DNA from: Antitrichia curtipendula
Lineage: Eukaryota; Streptophyta; Bryopsida; Hypnales; Leucodontaceae
Length of the DNA stretch: 64,000 bases
Reading direction: 5' to 3'
Assembly (NCBI GenBank): GCA_951230915.1
Contig: OX579633.1
Coordinates: forward strand, 49,242,029-49,306,028
Shown here: piece after piece, positions 20,862 through 31,484 of the stretch
Numbering within the stretch: the first letter of the stretch is position 1
How the letters are laid out: every line of letters begins with the position of its first letter
Notes under the pieces: model-generated
Told to the model about the DNA's origin: nothing
Database searches by the model: none
What the model saw: only the letters and a program-made list of their open reading frames with translations
Made by a program: the position numbers and the translations under genes

Positions 20862-23800
20862 TCAACGTCTTCCATGCCTAAGAATGCGCATAGAAGTATT
20901 TGCATTTGCTTCTTGTACTATTGGTTCACTACCAACCATTTCTTCGAGTGGACCTTGTCGAGGCACCGGCCCCCTGTAATCACTATCTCCTGGAACCTCA
21001 CCATCTTCACCTATAGTACCACCGATGGATTCACCATCATCATTGGATGTTGCACTACCACTTTCGCTGGAGGCCTCGGAATTGCGGTTTCGTTGTGGTC
21101 GAGCTATAGAAGACAACGTCCGAAGAGATCGTTGGCCCATTGCGTCCATAATGCCATCTGTATTGGGTCCTCCTGTTTGAACTTCTCTTGAAAATGGTTG
21201 GGAAGCCGCTTCTTCCCTCCTCAGCCTTCTACGCGTTCTACTACTTACACGTTCACTAGTAGTACCTTGTGGTCGTGGACGCTTCCCTCGATTATTGGCA
21301 TGTACAGGTGGCCGCAATGAAGTCGTATTTCTAGTCACACGTTGTGACACCATACCAGCCAATCGTGTACCTATCGACGAAGTTGGTTCGTGTGGACGGC
21401 CGTCGGAACTAGACGGCCTTGATGAACTTTGGATTTGTAGATTTTCCAATATTGGCATTGCCTTTGTGCAACCGAGACTCGATTTGGAGGGGCCATATGT
21501 GCTTCTCCACCTTGAGGGGGCCCTTCACTGCGGGTGGTCCTCATGGGCAATGACGGTGGTACTACTACGTCTTCTTCACGTCCTCTTTGAACGTCAACAC
21601 CATCTCTTTCTATTGTGGCATCAACTTGTACATCCATAGGGTCTGGACTTAGTGGTCTCGGTGCCACAACGTCCTCGTTTGTATTGCCCCCACTTGGCCC
21701 AACATTCCACGTTTGTGGCATTCGTGGTGGACTTCCTTGATGTCCCTCGTAGTCATTGTCGTTGTTATCACCCTCTTCAAAGTCAAATACGGATGCATCA
21801 ATTAGAGGACGCACTCCTCCCGCCCCACAAAATCTATCAAACGGTGGCTCATCGTCGTCATTGGAACTATCATCTGAATCGTCATCATTGGGATCAGAGA
21901 GAACCGAACCACGGTCTAGACCATTAGATTCATTTGTCATGGAATCCTCTGACATCATGTTTTCAGTATACCACCTTGTCGGATTTGCTGCAGCCCTTTC
22001 TCTAAGAGTCTTGGAATTGGTATAAATGTAAACCAATTCCTCAGCACGCTCTGATGTCAATCTATTGCGTGATTTGTTGTGGACAAACGAATACATGCTC
22101 CATTTGCGTTCACAGGATGATGCAAAACACACTTGCGCGAGGATCTTTCTGGCAATCGGTGCAAATGTACGAGCACTGGCTCCGAGAAGGTCCCACCATT
22201 TGTGAGGTTGCAAATTCAAGGCGTTTACATCAAAAAAGTCCACCGAAAATGCCTCGCCGATCTCTAAATGCTTGGTACTCAGACAAAGGTGAAGCAAATG
22301 CTTAATCTCCAACAGCCAATTTGCGCAAAACTCTCAGTATGGCTTCTCTTGCCTCATTATCATCCATTAGCATGACTTCGTCAAGTAAAAAGGGATTCAA
22401 TAGAGCCCCAGCGTAATGCAAATCTGTCCTGAGCATGTCCCAGCGCTTGTAGAAATCATCGGTGGCGGAAATTGCATATCTCCGCTCTAATGAAAATAGT
22501 GGATCCTCCAAAGATAAAACATGTTTTTCCACCTTTTTCATTACAAGCCATGCCTTGTCTAAGCACGGGTGCTTGCCATCAAACTCTCGAAGAGCAATCA
22601 ACACAGGCTCCACTATTTGCACAAAGTTCAAACATTTCCTCCAAAATTCATCCGTTCGCACATATTGTCGCATATCGTTAGCTTTTCTTTGCTTTTGATT
22701 GGATGCCAATCTCCGCGTGTACTCATTCCACTGCGGATCGTGGACTGTCGATTCTATCGCTTCCCTCACCTCCACCAAACGTTCGATCATGAGGAACATG
22801 GTACCAAAGCGTGTTTGAACAGGATTTTTCAAAACGTGATTAGGAGAATGTCGTCGAAAGATTGCAATTGGCATGTGATGCGTTCGAATGTATTTTACAA
22901 TTGACTTGGCTTTCTTGACCGTACTTGTAATCCAATCTTGTTTTCCCCAATCTTCAAGTAGAAGGTCAAGTGCATGTGCTGAACACCCTTGAAAATATAT
23001 ATGTGGAAATCTACGAAGTAACAGAGCGCCAGCGGCCAACATGTTTGCTGCATTGTCTGTACAAACTTGTACCACGTTCTGTGCCCCTACCTCGTCAATG
23101 TAATCACCCATGCAATTAGCCACGTAAGTAGCATCTTTGCATTCGCCTGTTGTGTCTATCGATCCAAGAAAAACCTCTCCACTTGTACATGCCAACATGA
23201 CATTCATCAATGGTTGATGTGTAACGTTGTCCCATCCATCAGAGCATATTGTAACGCCATATTTGTGGATTGGTGCCCTCGTCTTCTCTGCTACAATTGC
23301 TGTCACTTCGTCTTTTGTAGATTTTATGAGCTTTGTACGAAGTGCATGGTACGCTGGAGGTTTGTAGCCAACTCTTGATTCCGATGTTGATTTCACTGCA
23401 TCCAGAAAAGCAGGATGCCTCACTACATTGAATGGTATATTGGCTTCGTAGAAAAACTTAGCCCACTTCTTGTCAAGTACTTGCTTGTTTGATGCGTTCA
23501 GTCCTTCTTGTAGAGACAGTTGCCTCATCGATCGACTGTGGGTCAAACTAGGGTTGGGCGCCTCCGATGATCGTACTTGAGAGCTTTGCCCCCCAGTGTT
23601 TTCTCCTCCATCGTTTGCCGAGATTGAAGCATCATGTTGTTGCTCACCACGTACTACACTTGGTAGTATCGTTGATGGTGATGTCACTTCCACGTCGCGT
23701 CCAGTTCCGTGCGAAGTGTCCGTAGGTATATGTCCTCCACAATTAAAAAACATTACCTTCACGGCTGCATTGACTTTAGTGCACGCTCTCACTCCAAGGA

Positions 23801-23942
23801 GGGTGTCATTTCGTCTATATCCCAAATGGAAAAGCAACCGATCCTTTCGATAGCTTAGCAAAGCTTCGCAAAACTTGCAAACAACTTTTCCATCTGGCCG
23901 TAGTGTGTACCAAGGTTCCCACTGTGATCTTGCTCCACCCAT
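20862..23942 (-). pseudogene. hAT transposase with BED finger, broken by a stop and two frame changes
   Basis: The probable start is ATG 23942 (MGGARSQWEPWY), just after a splice-acceptor-like 'ttttggtgcag'. From there: BED zinc finger C22, C25, H39, C54; a DUF659-like start near 163-179 (NIPFNVVRHPAF); catalytic aspartates in CSDGWDN (D235) and CTDN (D296); and CSAH (320-323) with the following LDLLL. The frame stops at TAA (22302-22304), but the same frame continues SEYQAFRDRRGIFGG. A run of six T (22232-22237) then shifts to the frame carrying KWWDLLGAS...SSCERKWSMYSFVHNKSRNRL, the hAT C-terminal dimerisation domain. An acidic tail follows (near 21860). Near 21460 the reading seems to return to the first frame, giving a Ser/Arg-rich end at 20862. 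It would act on the CAGGG ends of the element in the nucleus. This copy is not translatable in one piece. Confidence 0.85.
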
Positions 23943-24157
23943 TGCTCTTATCTGTCCTCCTTTACCTGCCCCTGCACCAAAAAAAAGATTAGTATTCTGT
24001 TTGAAATGTGATGTGGAAACAACACTTGTTGCTCTCACAACAAGTGCCACCACAACACACTCTTTTTGGACTTCGCTCTACCGCAATGGTTGTACTCCAA
24101 CCAAGTCATGAAAGGCAAAATCAGCAAGGAAAAGTAATCTTGAATAGGCAGAAGTCC

Positions 24158-24200
24158 TTAATATACACCTTGAAGCCCTCCCTAAAATCCTAAACCCTAA
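24158..24200 (-). promoter_or_regulatory. Candidate transposase promoter: TATA box and telo-box
   Basis: On the minus strand, TATATTAA (24158-24165) lies about 215 bp upstream of the chosen ATG, leaving room for a leader and a short intron. AAACCCTAA, the plant telo-box, sits just upstream (24192-24200). It is followed further out by the right subterminal array. Confidence 0.4.
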
Positions 24201-24254
24201 ACCCAGCTAGACGGAGTGACGGCTGATGGGGTGGACCCTAAACCCACAGCCTTG

Positions 24255-24640
24255 CCAACGAAACCGTCCAAGGGGCGACTGTCCCGTCCTGTAATATTCC
24301 GGTCCAGGGGACGGGACGGTTTCCCGTCCAGAGGACGGAGAGGCCGTCCAAGGGACGGTTTACCGTCCTGGAGACGAGAATTCCGTCCAGAGACGGGCTC
24401 TCCGTCCAGGGGACGGCTTGCCGTCCAGCGACGGACTCTTCGTCCAAAGGATGGCTTACCGTCCAGCGACGGACTCTCCGTCCAGCGGACGGCTTACCGT
24501 CCAGCGACCCACTCTCTGTCCAGCGGACGACCTCTTCGTCCACAGACGGGCTCTCCGTCCAAGAGACGGATGTCCATTTGGCGACGGAGTCACCGTCCAG
24601 GAGACGGCCCGACGCCGTCGCAGAATGGACAGACTTCATC
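24255..24640. repeat. Right subterminal array (CCGTCCAG ... GGACGG)
   Basis: About twenty CCGTCC or GGACGG words occur, spaced roughly 19-20 bp per pair, for example CCGTCCAGCGACGGACTCTC followed by a near copy. Both orientations of the word occur, as in the two internal arrays. The left array is almost purely GGACGG in one orientation. It lies between the transposase promoter and the right end. The open frames across it (24216-24719 and others) are not genes. Confidence 0.88.
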
Positions 24641-24742
24641 CGTGCTCCGGATGGTCCCGTCAGTATCGGCGATGGGCTGTGACGCGTCAGGACGGACGCG
24701 TCATGACATCCGGATGTGAAAAGCCCACGTCACGTCCGGATA

Positions 24743-24752
24743 GACAACCCTG
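24743..24752 (-). repeat. Right terminal inverted repeat of the giant hAT
   Basis: GACAACCCTG is the exact reverse complement of the left end CAGGGTTGTC. Confidence 0.9.
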
Positions 24753-24760
24753 ATGTAAAC
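24753..24760. other. Target-site duplication (right) of the giant hAT
   Basis: ATGTAAAC is identical to 8330-8337. The sequence after it continues the interrupted mariner/pogo-type element to its right end at 24899. Confidence 0.95.
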
Positions 24761-24901
24761 CTCTTTATATTTCAGATTTACCATAGAGTATATTTAGTGT
24801 TAGAAATTGCATTTAATGTTACTTACTTTAGTAGGATTAATGATATTTAGTGTCATGGTTTGTAAATAGTGTTGTTAACACTAAATATCCTTTTTAGTGT
24901 A

Positions 24902-27900
24902 GTTGTTTTAGGAACAATTTTATTTTGTTGTTCTTGTGTTTTGAAGCAAGTTTTGAAGAACATTGGGGTACCTTCAAAACTTACATTCTCTTACACTTAT
25001 TGATGTTGTTTTTGTATCAACTATTGTATTTGAGTTCTTTGTATTAACATTGAACTAACCCTAGAGATGAGCCCCCCGTACCTTGGCAATGCCACTTGTG
25101 GAGGCCCTTTAGTGATTGTTTATGTTGTTTTTGCACATTCCTTGGATGGAAAATTCCTTATGAGAATTCCACTAGAATTTGTGTGATTTTTTGGTGATTT
25201 TTTGGCCACTTGCACCAAAGTAATGGAGCCAACACAAAGCCCTTGGAACAAAATGGTATTGAAAGGGCATAAAATTTCCAAAAAACTTCAAATTTATAAA
25301 AATCTTGGATGAAATTGCTAGATTGTGGATGAAAACATAATTATGGATATATGATAAGTACTAATGTAATATTTTCTATCCAATATGTGGATGAATATTG
25401 AAATTTGGAGGACCTTAGAATGTAGAGCTTGGAGCTTGAGCCCTGGAATGGAAGGAGGCACACTTATAAGTGTCCATCCTCAACCATGAGCACACATGGT
25501 GGTGTGACCATAGAGGACAATGCTGAAGTTATGGAATAAGTGGTATCAAATACATTTCCAGGCCCCTACATGCCGTGCAATGTGGTAAGGACCTTAAATT
25601 TTCAAATCATGTTGCAAGATGGACTTCAATTAATATTACAAACTTCTTAGAATCAACTCTCAATGCCTTATAAATTTGGAAAAAATAAAAAATCACTCTA
25701 GAACTTGGTAGGAAGTGTATAGATTAAGGCATGATAAAGAACTCTTTGAACAAGCTTAGAGATCTAGATGTTTTAATAATCTTAAAGAACTTAAGAACAA
25801 AATTCCAAACTCATTTATAATATTCAATTTGGGTCAAAACCCTAGGAGTTATCATAAGATGAAGTTAGGTATCAAAGCTCAAGATGATAATTCAGAGAAA
25901 AAATATATTTTTTAAAGTTTTTGTTAAATCCTATAGATCTCAATGACTAATTTCTAAAACAATATTTAACTTAGGATTTGGAAAAAAACTTTGAAAGGAA
26001 AAACAATTTAGGTTCATGAAGATACCCATGGAAGTTTCCTAGTGTATAAATTCATCTAAACTTGAAGCTTCATAACTTTAGCTAGGAAAGTCTGATAATA
26101 ATGATTTTATCATTTTAGAATGTACAAAGAAATATTTTGGATTAGATAGTCAGATGAGATTCAAAAAAAATTTAAATTTGAGGTTCAAAATTTAGTGTAG
26201 AATTTGACAACATCTAGGAAGTAAATAAAATTCAATTATGAACTAAAAGACTTAGAAAGCATCTATAATGACTTTTAAGATCAAAAGAACTTTACGATTT
26301 GGAACCAATCACTAGAATTTATCTTGGGATGAAATTTGGAATTTGAAAGGCAATAATCCAAATGAAAACATAAGAATCAAACTTGAAGTTGTATTGTTTT
26401 AGCGACCCTACAAATCTTGATTAGTGATTTCTAGATTGATCTTAAACTTAGGATTTGGATCAAAACTTGAAGAGATATTTTTGGATGAAGTTTTTTAGCA
26501 ATAAGATTCATCCAAACTTTGGAGCTCCATAACTTTTGCTAGGAAGGTCCAATTGTAAAGATTTTTACCATTTTGGAATGTACTGAAGAATATTTAGGAC
26601 TTTGGTTAGTTAAAATTGTATTCAAAACATCTTAATTTGATGTCCATAGTCTCTTGCTATGAGTATTTGAGTTTGATAAAAAGAACGTATTGGTGATGAT
26701 ATTTTAAAACCTACAAAAATCTACCATATAACCATAAAAATGCATTTGTTCATTTTTGGGAAGGACAATGGGACCATATAATCAACTCCTAAATAAGTTA
26801 TAATCATCTAAAATCATATTTCACCTGAAAGAGCCTAGTTGTACCCGCTTTATCCTAAGGAGGGGGTAAAAACGTTCACACACAAGAATTTTCAATTCTA
26901 TATAGAAGGGATTATAAGACAATGGTGATTCTCTTAAGGCTTCAACAAAGTGAGTAAGTAATCTTTTTGCAAATGGTTCACCACCTCTTGAACTTCTTAG
27001 AGCCTATTGAAATCATCTATCTTGTACTATCTAGTCTTCCTCCAATGTTGTTTTTTCCACCCATAGTTGTTGTCATTACAACCAAGATGCATAAATCCAA
27101 AACCTAAATTGCACTTAAAAATTCTCGAGCATTGAAGGTGGAGTGCCCACAACCTCTCTTCATTGAGGCATTTGCAACTTACAAATATATTTGTCATATA
27201 GGACTAGCTTGACAGTCTTTTGCAACCATTACTTTCATCCATCATCTATTTGTGCATCAAGACAACATAAAGCACCCAAACACCATGAATTTGTCTTTCT
27301 TCACCCACTTTCTCAATAAACTCACATGCCAAACCAGCTCAAAATCTAACTTCACTTATGGTTATGACCACACATACAAATCTAGGTAAGAGCGTCACCT
27401 TGCTAAATCCATTTATTACGCATGAAATGAGCACAATCATAAACATCTTGACTTGAAGTGGGACAAAAGTTGAATCCATATGGTGTGGATGGATATGAGG
27501 CCAATGGTCTATGACCAATTGTGGCATGTCATTTTTAGGACAAAAAAATATCATCTACCATGTCCATTATTTGGAAAGTCACACTCAAGGGAAGAATGTT
27601 GTTTATAGGGGCCATCTTTTTTTAAACAATTAACCCACAATTCATTTGCTCGTCCTAAACCAATCATTTATTTTTAACGATTGCTAACAATGGTGTTTCA
27701 CAAAAATCAAGATAGGATAGATTCCGTCCCTTAGAACAATGAGGGTTTAAAGTTTAGATGCTCCAATAGCACATTTTGTAGACTAAGAAGTTCAACTTCA
27801 TAATGCACAATGAATTCCAAAAGTCTCTAAAAAAAATGAATGTATGTGTTTTTGATGTGGCTTGCATCTGTCTTTGATTCATTAAATGGACTTTATAGAC

Positions 27901-28308
27901 ATTCCAACTTCTTTAATTTTATTCTATCCAACACATATGGTTTGGGTAGAAACTAATACTTAAAGCTTGCAAGTATCATGTTCCAAAACCAAAGTAGTTA
28001 AACTTACAAAAAGAAAGGAGAGGGTTGTAATTTAAAAAATATATATACCACATACAATACCAAATGGATTTAAATTCAAGATATGAAAAATCACAAGTAT
28101 AAACTCCTCTATTGTAGAATCAAACCTACTTTTTCAAAATATGTCAACAGTTTTTTTACAGAAAATTGTTAAATTTTTATTTTGTATACATATTTTTTTT
28201 TAATTTAAAAAATGAGCCTACTCACAAACAAGATCCAAACAAGTGACTTAGCATATATAAAATAAACAAAATAGCCAATAACATCTCCCCCCTATGTTAA
28301 TCTTTATT
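24902..28308. other. Intergenic DNA with possible LTR remnants
   Basis: 24955-25010 resembles about 1140-1200 (the continuation of the dispersed repeat). The rest is AT-rich, and no gene is supported. A possible worn gypsy integrase piece is listed separately at 27310-27560. Confidence 0.5.
27310..27560 (-). pseudogene. Possible gypsy-type integrase relic
   Basis: The minus-strand frame 27339-27554 reads WPHIHPHHMDSTF, then about 18 residues on VINGFSKVTLLPRF. In chromovirus/gypsy integrases the first catalytic aspartate lies in a W-x-x-I-x-x-D-F context and the second in V-V-D-R-F-S-K. Spacing and flanking residues resemble this, but the second aspartate is replaced by asparagine and the flanking sequence is full of stops. 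This is a by-eye resemblance only. Confidence 0.3.
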
Positions 28309-29223
28309 TTAACCTCTAAAATCCCTAAGTTTTGAACATTTTTGACTCAAAACTACCTTTCTAGTGCAAAGAGCAAAAACAAATAAATATGGTATTTTTT
28401 GCATATTTAACCATAGGATCTTCTAGTATACTAACATGAAAATGTGTAGAAAAATTTCAAATACTTTGATTGCATAGATTGCAAGATAAATGTGTTCATA
28501 TTAAAGAAATCGTGTTTTTTGGCACTATGGCAAACTAGTTTATGAGACTTTGAATCTTCTTAATTAAAATTTTTATGCACCACATATTTTGAATGAAAAA
28601 AATTTATGATGAAGATTTGAGTTGAAAGTTTAGGAAAGAATTTCAAAAAATTAATGTAATTTTCATTTCTTATAAAAAAATTGAATAGAAGTACATACAA
28701 GATTGAAGGATAACCTAATCATTGATAGCTTTAAAGTAGAGTTGAAACACACTTATCCCAAGGTTGAGGTTGTTCTAGCAAGCATATTTAACCTCATCAA
28801 ATTTATTTATTTAAATTGTAAAAATTGAGTTCAAATACAAATCCTACGAGTTATTTTTCAAAGAAGATGCTACTATTGCTTGCAAAACAAGATGCTCTAT
28901 AACTTTCACATCACAAATCCAAATGGAATGAATCAAAGCTTTTTATGTTGACAAAAATACAATCTATGAGAAACTAATTTCTAAAATTTTAATTTTTAAT
29001 TATTTTTGGATTTGTTTTTTGCTTGTTGTGTTTGGTTCAGGATTTATTGTGATATAACTTTTGCTCCCGGACACCGATTGAAATATAACCAATTTCTAAA
29101 AATCTAATAAAATTTATAATCTTATGATAAAGTTTCAAAAAGTTTCACAAAAATTTGAACTCATAAAAACCTACCCAAAATCCATTTTATCCCAAGAGGG
29201 GACAATGGAACTTCAAGGGTTAA
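28309..29223 (-). mobile_element. TTAA-family element, 915 bp
   Basis: TTAA at 28309-28312 (followed by CCTCTAAAATCCCTAAG) and at 29220-29223 (preceded by GGAACTTCAAGGG). The interior carries GACAATGG, TGCTCCCGGACACCGATTG and the other family blocks on the minus strand. No coding frame was seen. Confidence 0.7.
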
Positions 29224-29599
29224 TATATAAAATCAACTTTTTTTTTGAAGAAGTGTTCTTCTTGACCGTATTATATAATTACCAACTTGAGATGATATTT
29301 TATATATTTTTTAATTTGAAAATGTTTATGTAGATTGGTTGTTATAATTTTTTTTTGAATATTTACATTGAATTTGGCATTCCAATGAAATGATTAAACT
29401 CTTGATTTCATGACTTATTATGTATTTATTGAAAGAAATCTCAAGAGTATGTATACAAACACATAATACATAACACAACAGAATTATAGAGAAATGGACT
29501 ATCCTTTAGAGATTAGTAATTTGAATTAGTTACAAATAATAAGATTGTTAAGAATTCAACATAGACCCATTATTACAATGCTAAAAAACAATTTAGATA

Positions 29600-30481
29600 A
29601 AAACTAAAGTCGTAAGGCCTTTTTTCCATCAAAAATCACTCAAACAAGCAAAAATAAATTAGAATAATTATTTGCATATCTAACCGTAAGATCTTCTACT
29701 AGACTAGTAAAAAAATGTGTGGAAGAAATTTCACAAACTTTGACTGTGTACATTGTAAGATATTTGGAATTAAAGTGAAGGAAACAAGCTTTTTCACAAT
29801 TATATCAACTACATTTTTTGGCTTTGAACCTTAATAAGTTATAAATGTTTCTCCATTGGTTTTAATTTTTAATTTTATATGATAAAGAATTGAGTTGAGA
29901 GTCTAGAAAAAAAACTAAATTAAAATACACTTAGTTTTTTCTCATTAAAATATTATTAAATAGAAGTAAGTTTAAGATTGAAGGAAAATCTAAATTGTTA
30001 GTAGTTCTAAGATGAAATTAAAATACGCTAATCTCAATGGTGAAATTTTTCGAACAAGAAATCTTGACCTTGTGAAGGGTTTTTTTTTTAAATTGTTAAA
30101 ATTGAGGTAAAAAATCAATCCTACAAGTTATTTTTGCAAGAAGATGCTTTGATTGCCCAATAAACAAGGTTGTCCTTAACTTTCACATGACAAATCCAAA
30201 TGGAATAAATCAAAGATTCTTATGTATATAAAAATATAATTTATAATTTTTTTTAAATAAATTTTTTACTTGAAGTTTTTTTCTGCCCGCTGAACTAAAA
30301 AAAAGGCTTTTGTGCCATAACTTTTGCTCCCGGGCTCCAATTGAAATAAAATTTATATTTTTAGAAAGCTAAAGAGTTTTTACTATCTTCTCAAAAGAAA
30401 TTTAGAATATCAGGACAAATATTGAGACCTGCCCAAAATTCATTTTGTCTCCTGAGGGGACAATGGGACTTTAGGGGTTAA
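29600..30481 (-). mobile_element. TTAA-family element, one worn end
   Basis: The right end GGGACTTTAGGGG-TTAA (30478-30481) is intact. The left end reads AACTAAAGTCGTAAGGCC without TTAA. Interior blocks (CTCCCGGGCTCCAATTG and CATTTTGTCTCCTGAGGGG) are shared with 28309-29223 and, in reverse, with 31481 and 34415. Confidence 0.65.
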
Positions 30482-30719
30482 ATTTACAACCATCATCCCA
30501 AATGGTTAGTTACATGGCACTAAATATCTCAATGAAGATGATGGAAACAAAGTTTATTTTTTGTTGGTCATGAATGAATGATACCTTAACATTGTGTACA
30601 TGTACTATACGAAATGTCATTTTTGTATAGTTTAGTCTCTACTAAAAGGCTCATAGAGATTTTGAGTTTTTTGGCAAAACAAATTAGGCCATGAGAAGAA
30701 TCTACATTGAATAGGATTT

Positions 30720-31484
30720 TTAAGGGGACCCATTCTAATTAATTGACATTATACATTGCATAAATATATACCTTTGCTATACATCAATAGCTATTGAAGT
30801 ATGCAAGGGTTGTATATCATATTTCAATTATCTACAATTTTCTACAAAGACGGTCCCTTTAATTTTTTTTGTCCCCTTAATACCCCTATTGAGTGTACAC
30901 TTTTCTATTTCTACAAGTTTTCTTTTTTCTTCCCATCACCACATATACGCATTAAAATTGAACCTTGCAAAGGAATCACAAAGCACAAAGTGACCAAGCT
31001 GATCACATTACTAAAGAATAGAAAAGAATATCTTTTTTCAATATACTTGGATGAACTTCACCCATTTTCCATAGTTTTCACAATAACTAAAGCTCTTGAT
31101 AACATTCATAATCCATCCAATGGATGCCGACTCTCTTATGGGCTAAGAAAAAAACATAATAATAATATATAATAATATAATATCATGAAATTTAAAAAAA
31201 TGTTGTTTTAATAATAAGATACTTTGCATGTACATGGGAGGCACATCCTAGGGCATAGGATGTCCACTATAAAAGGTACATTTTCTTTGGTTAAAATCTC
31301 TCGCAGCTTTTTACACTAAATAGGGATATTAAGGGGACCAAAAAATTAAAGGGACTTATTGTAGAAAAGTGTAGATGTTTGAAACATGATGTACAACATC
31401 CGGACACTTCAATAACTATTGATGTACAACAAAGGTAGATATTTATATAGTGTGTAATGTTGATTAATTAGTATAGTCCCTTAA
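30720..31484. mobile_element. Foldback-type element with inverted arms of about 175 bp
   Basis: The left arm (about 30720-30897) and the reverse complement of the right arm (about 31312-31484) match over nearly their whole length. Shared blocks include CTAATTAAT, ACATCAATAG.TATTGAAGT, TCCCTTTAATTTTTT and GTCCCCTTAATA.CCCTATT. The central 410 bp is unrelated in its two halves and has no gene; the frame 30801-31172 is not credible. Single-stranded, the arms would form a long hairpin. The right arm ends at the TTAA that starts the next element. I could not define a target duplication. Confidence 0.75.

Larger units (their letters stand above)
8338..24752 (+). mobile_element. Giant hAT transposon, 16,415 bp, with cargo genes
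   Basis: The ends are a perfect 10-bp inverted repeat, CAGGGTTGTC (8338-8347; reverse complement at 24743-24752), flanked by a perfect 8-bp duplication, ATGTAAAC. CAGGG-type ends plus an 8-bp duplication are characteristic of hAT elements, and a hAT transposase gene lies inside on the minus strand. In order, it contains: a 12-bp GGACGG array; TTAA elements; a RING-H2 gene (minus); a 20-bp array; an AT-rich middle; a 20/40-bp array; a MITE; a kinase-type pseudogene (plus); the transposase pseudogene (minus); and a final array. Most hAT elements are a few kb, so this is exceptionally long. The identical target duplications suggest a fairly recent insertion, although the transposase is already broken. 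Confidence 0.93.
6114..24899 (+). mobile_element. TA-flanked Tc1/mariner-pogo-type transposon, split by the giant hAT
   Basis: The left end (6114-6137) and the reverse complement of the right end (24876-24899) match at 21 of 24 positions, sharing ACTAAAAAGGATA and TTAGTGT. Each end is bordered by TA (6112-6113 and 24900-24901), the target of Tc1/mariner/pogo elements. Removing the hAT insertion and one copy of its target duplication leaves about 2,363 bp, a normal size for this superfamily. The element holds a frameshifted DDE transposase at 6726-8155. A 204-bp relative with the same ends and the same TA flanks lies at 61167-61370. The right end begins CACTA, but the 2-bp target and the transposase type argue against a CACTA element. 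Confidence 0.8.

Noticed and set aside
24216..24753. Frames of 111-167 codons near the right end of the giant hAT
   Set aside because: They lie in the right subterminal array and cross the transposon end or its neighbourhood; no recognisable protein.
6114..24899. CACTA (En/Spm) element, because the right end reads CACTA
   Set aside because: The left end reads TACTA, the flanking match is TA and not a 3-bp duplication, and the enclosed transposase is DDE_1-like, not a CACTA TPase.
25540..25570. LTR retrotransposon primer-binding site (TGGTATCAAATAC)
   Set aside because: It only partly matches the complement of initiator-Met tRNA, and no flanking LTR or gag-pol sequence was found.
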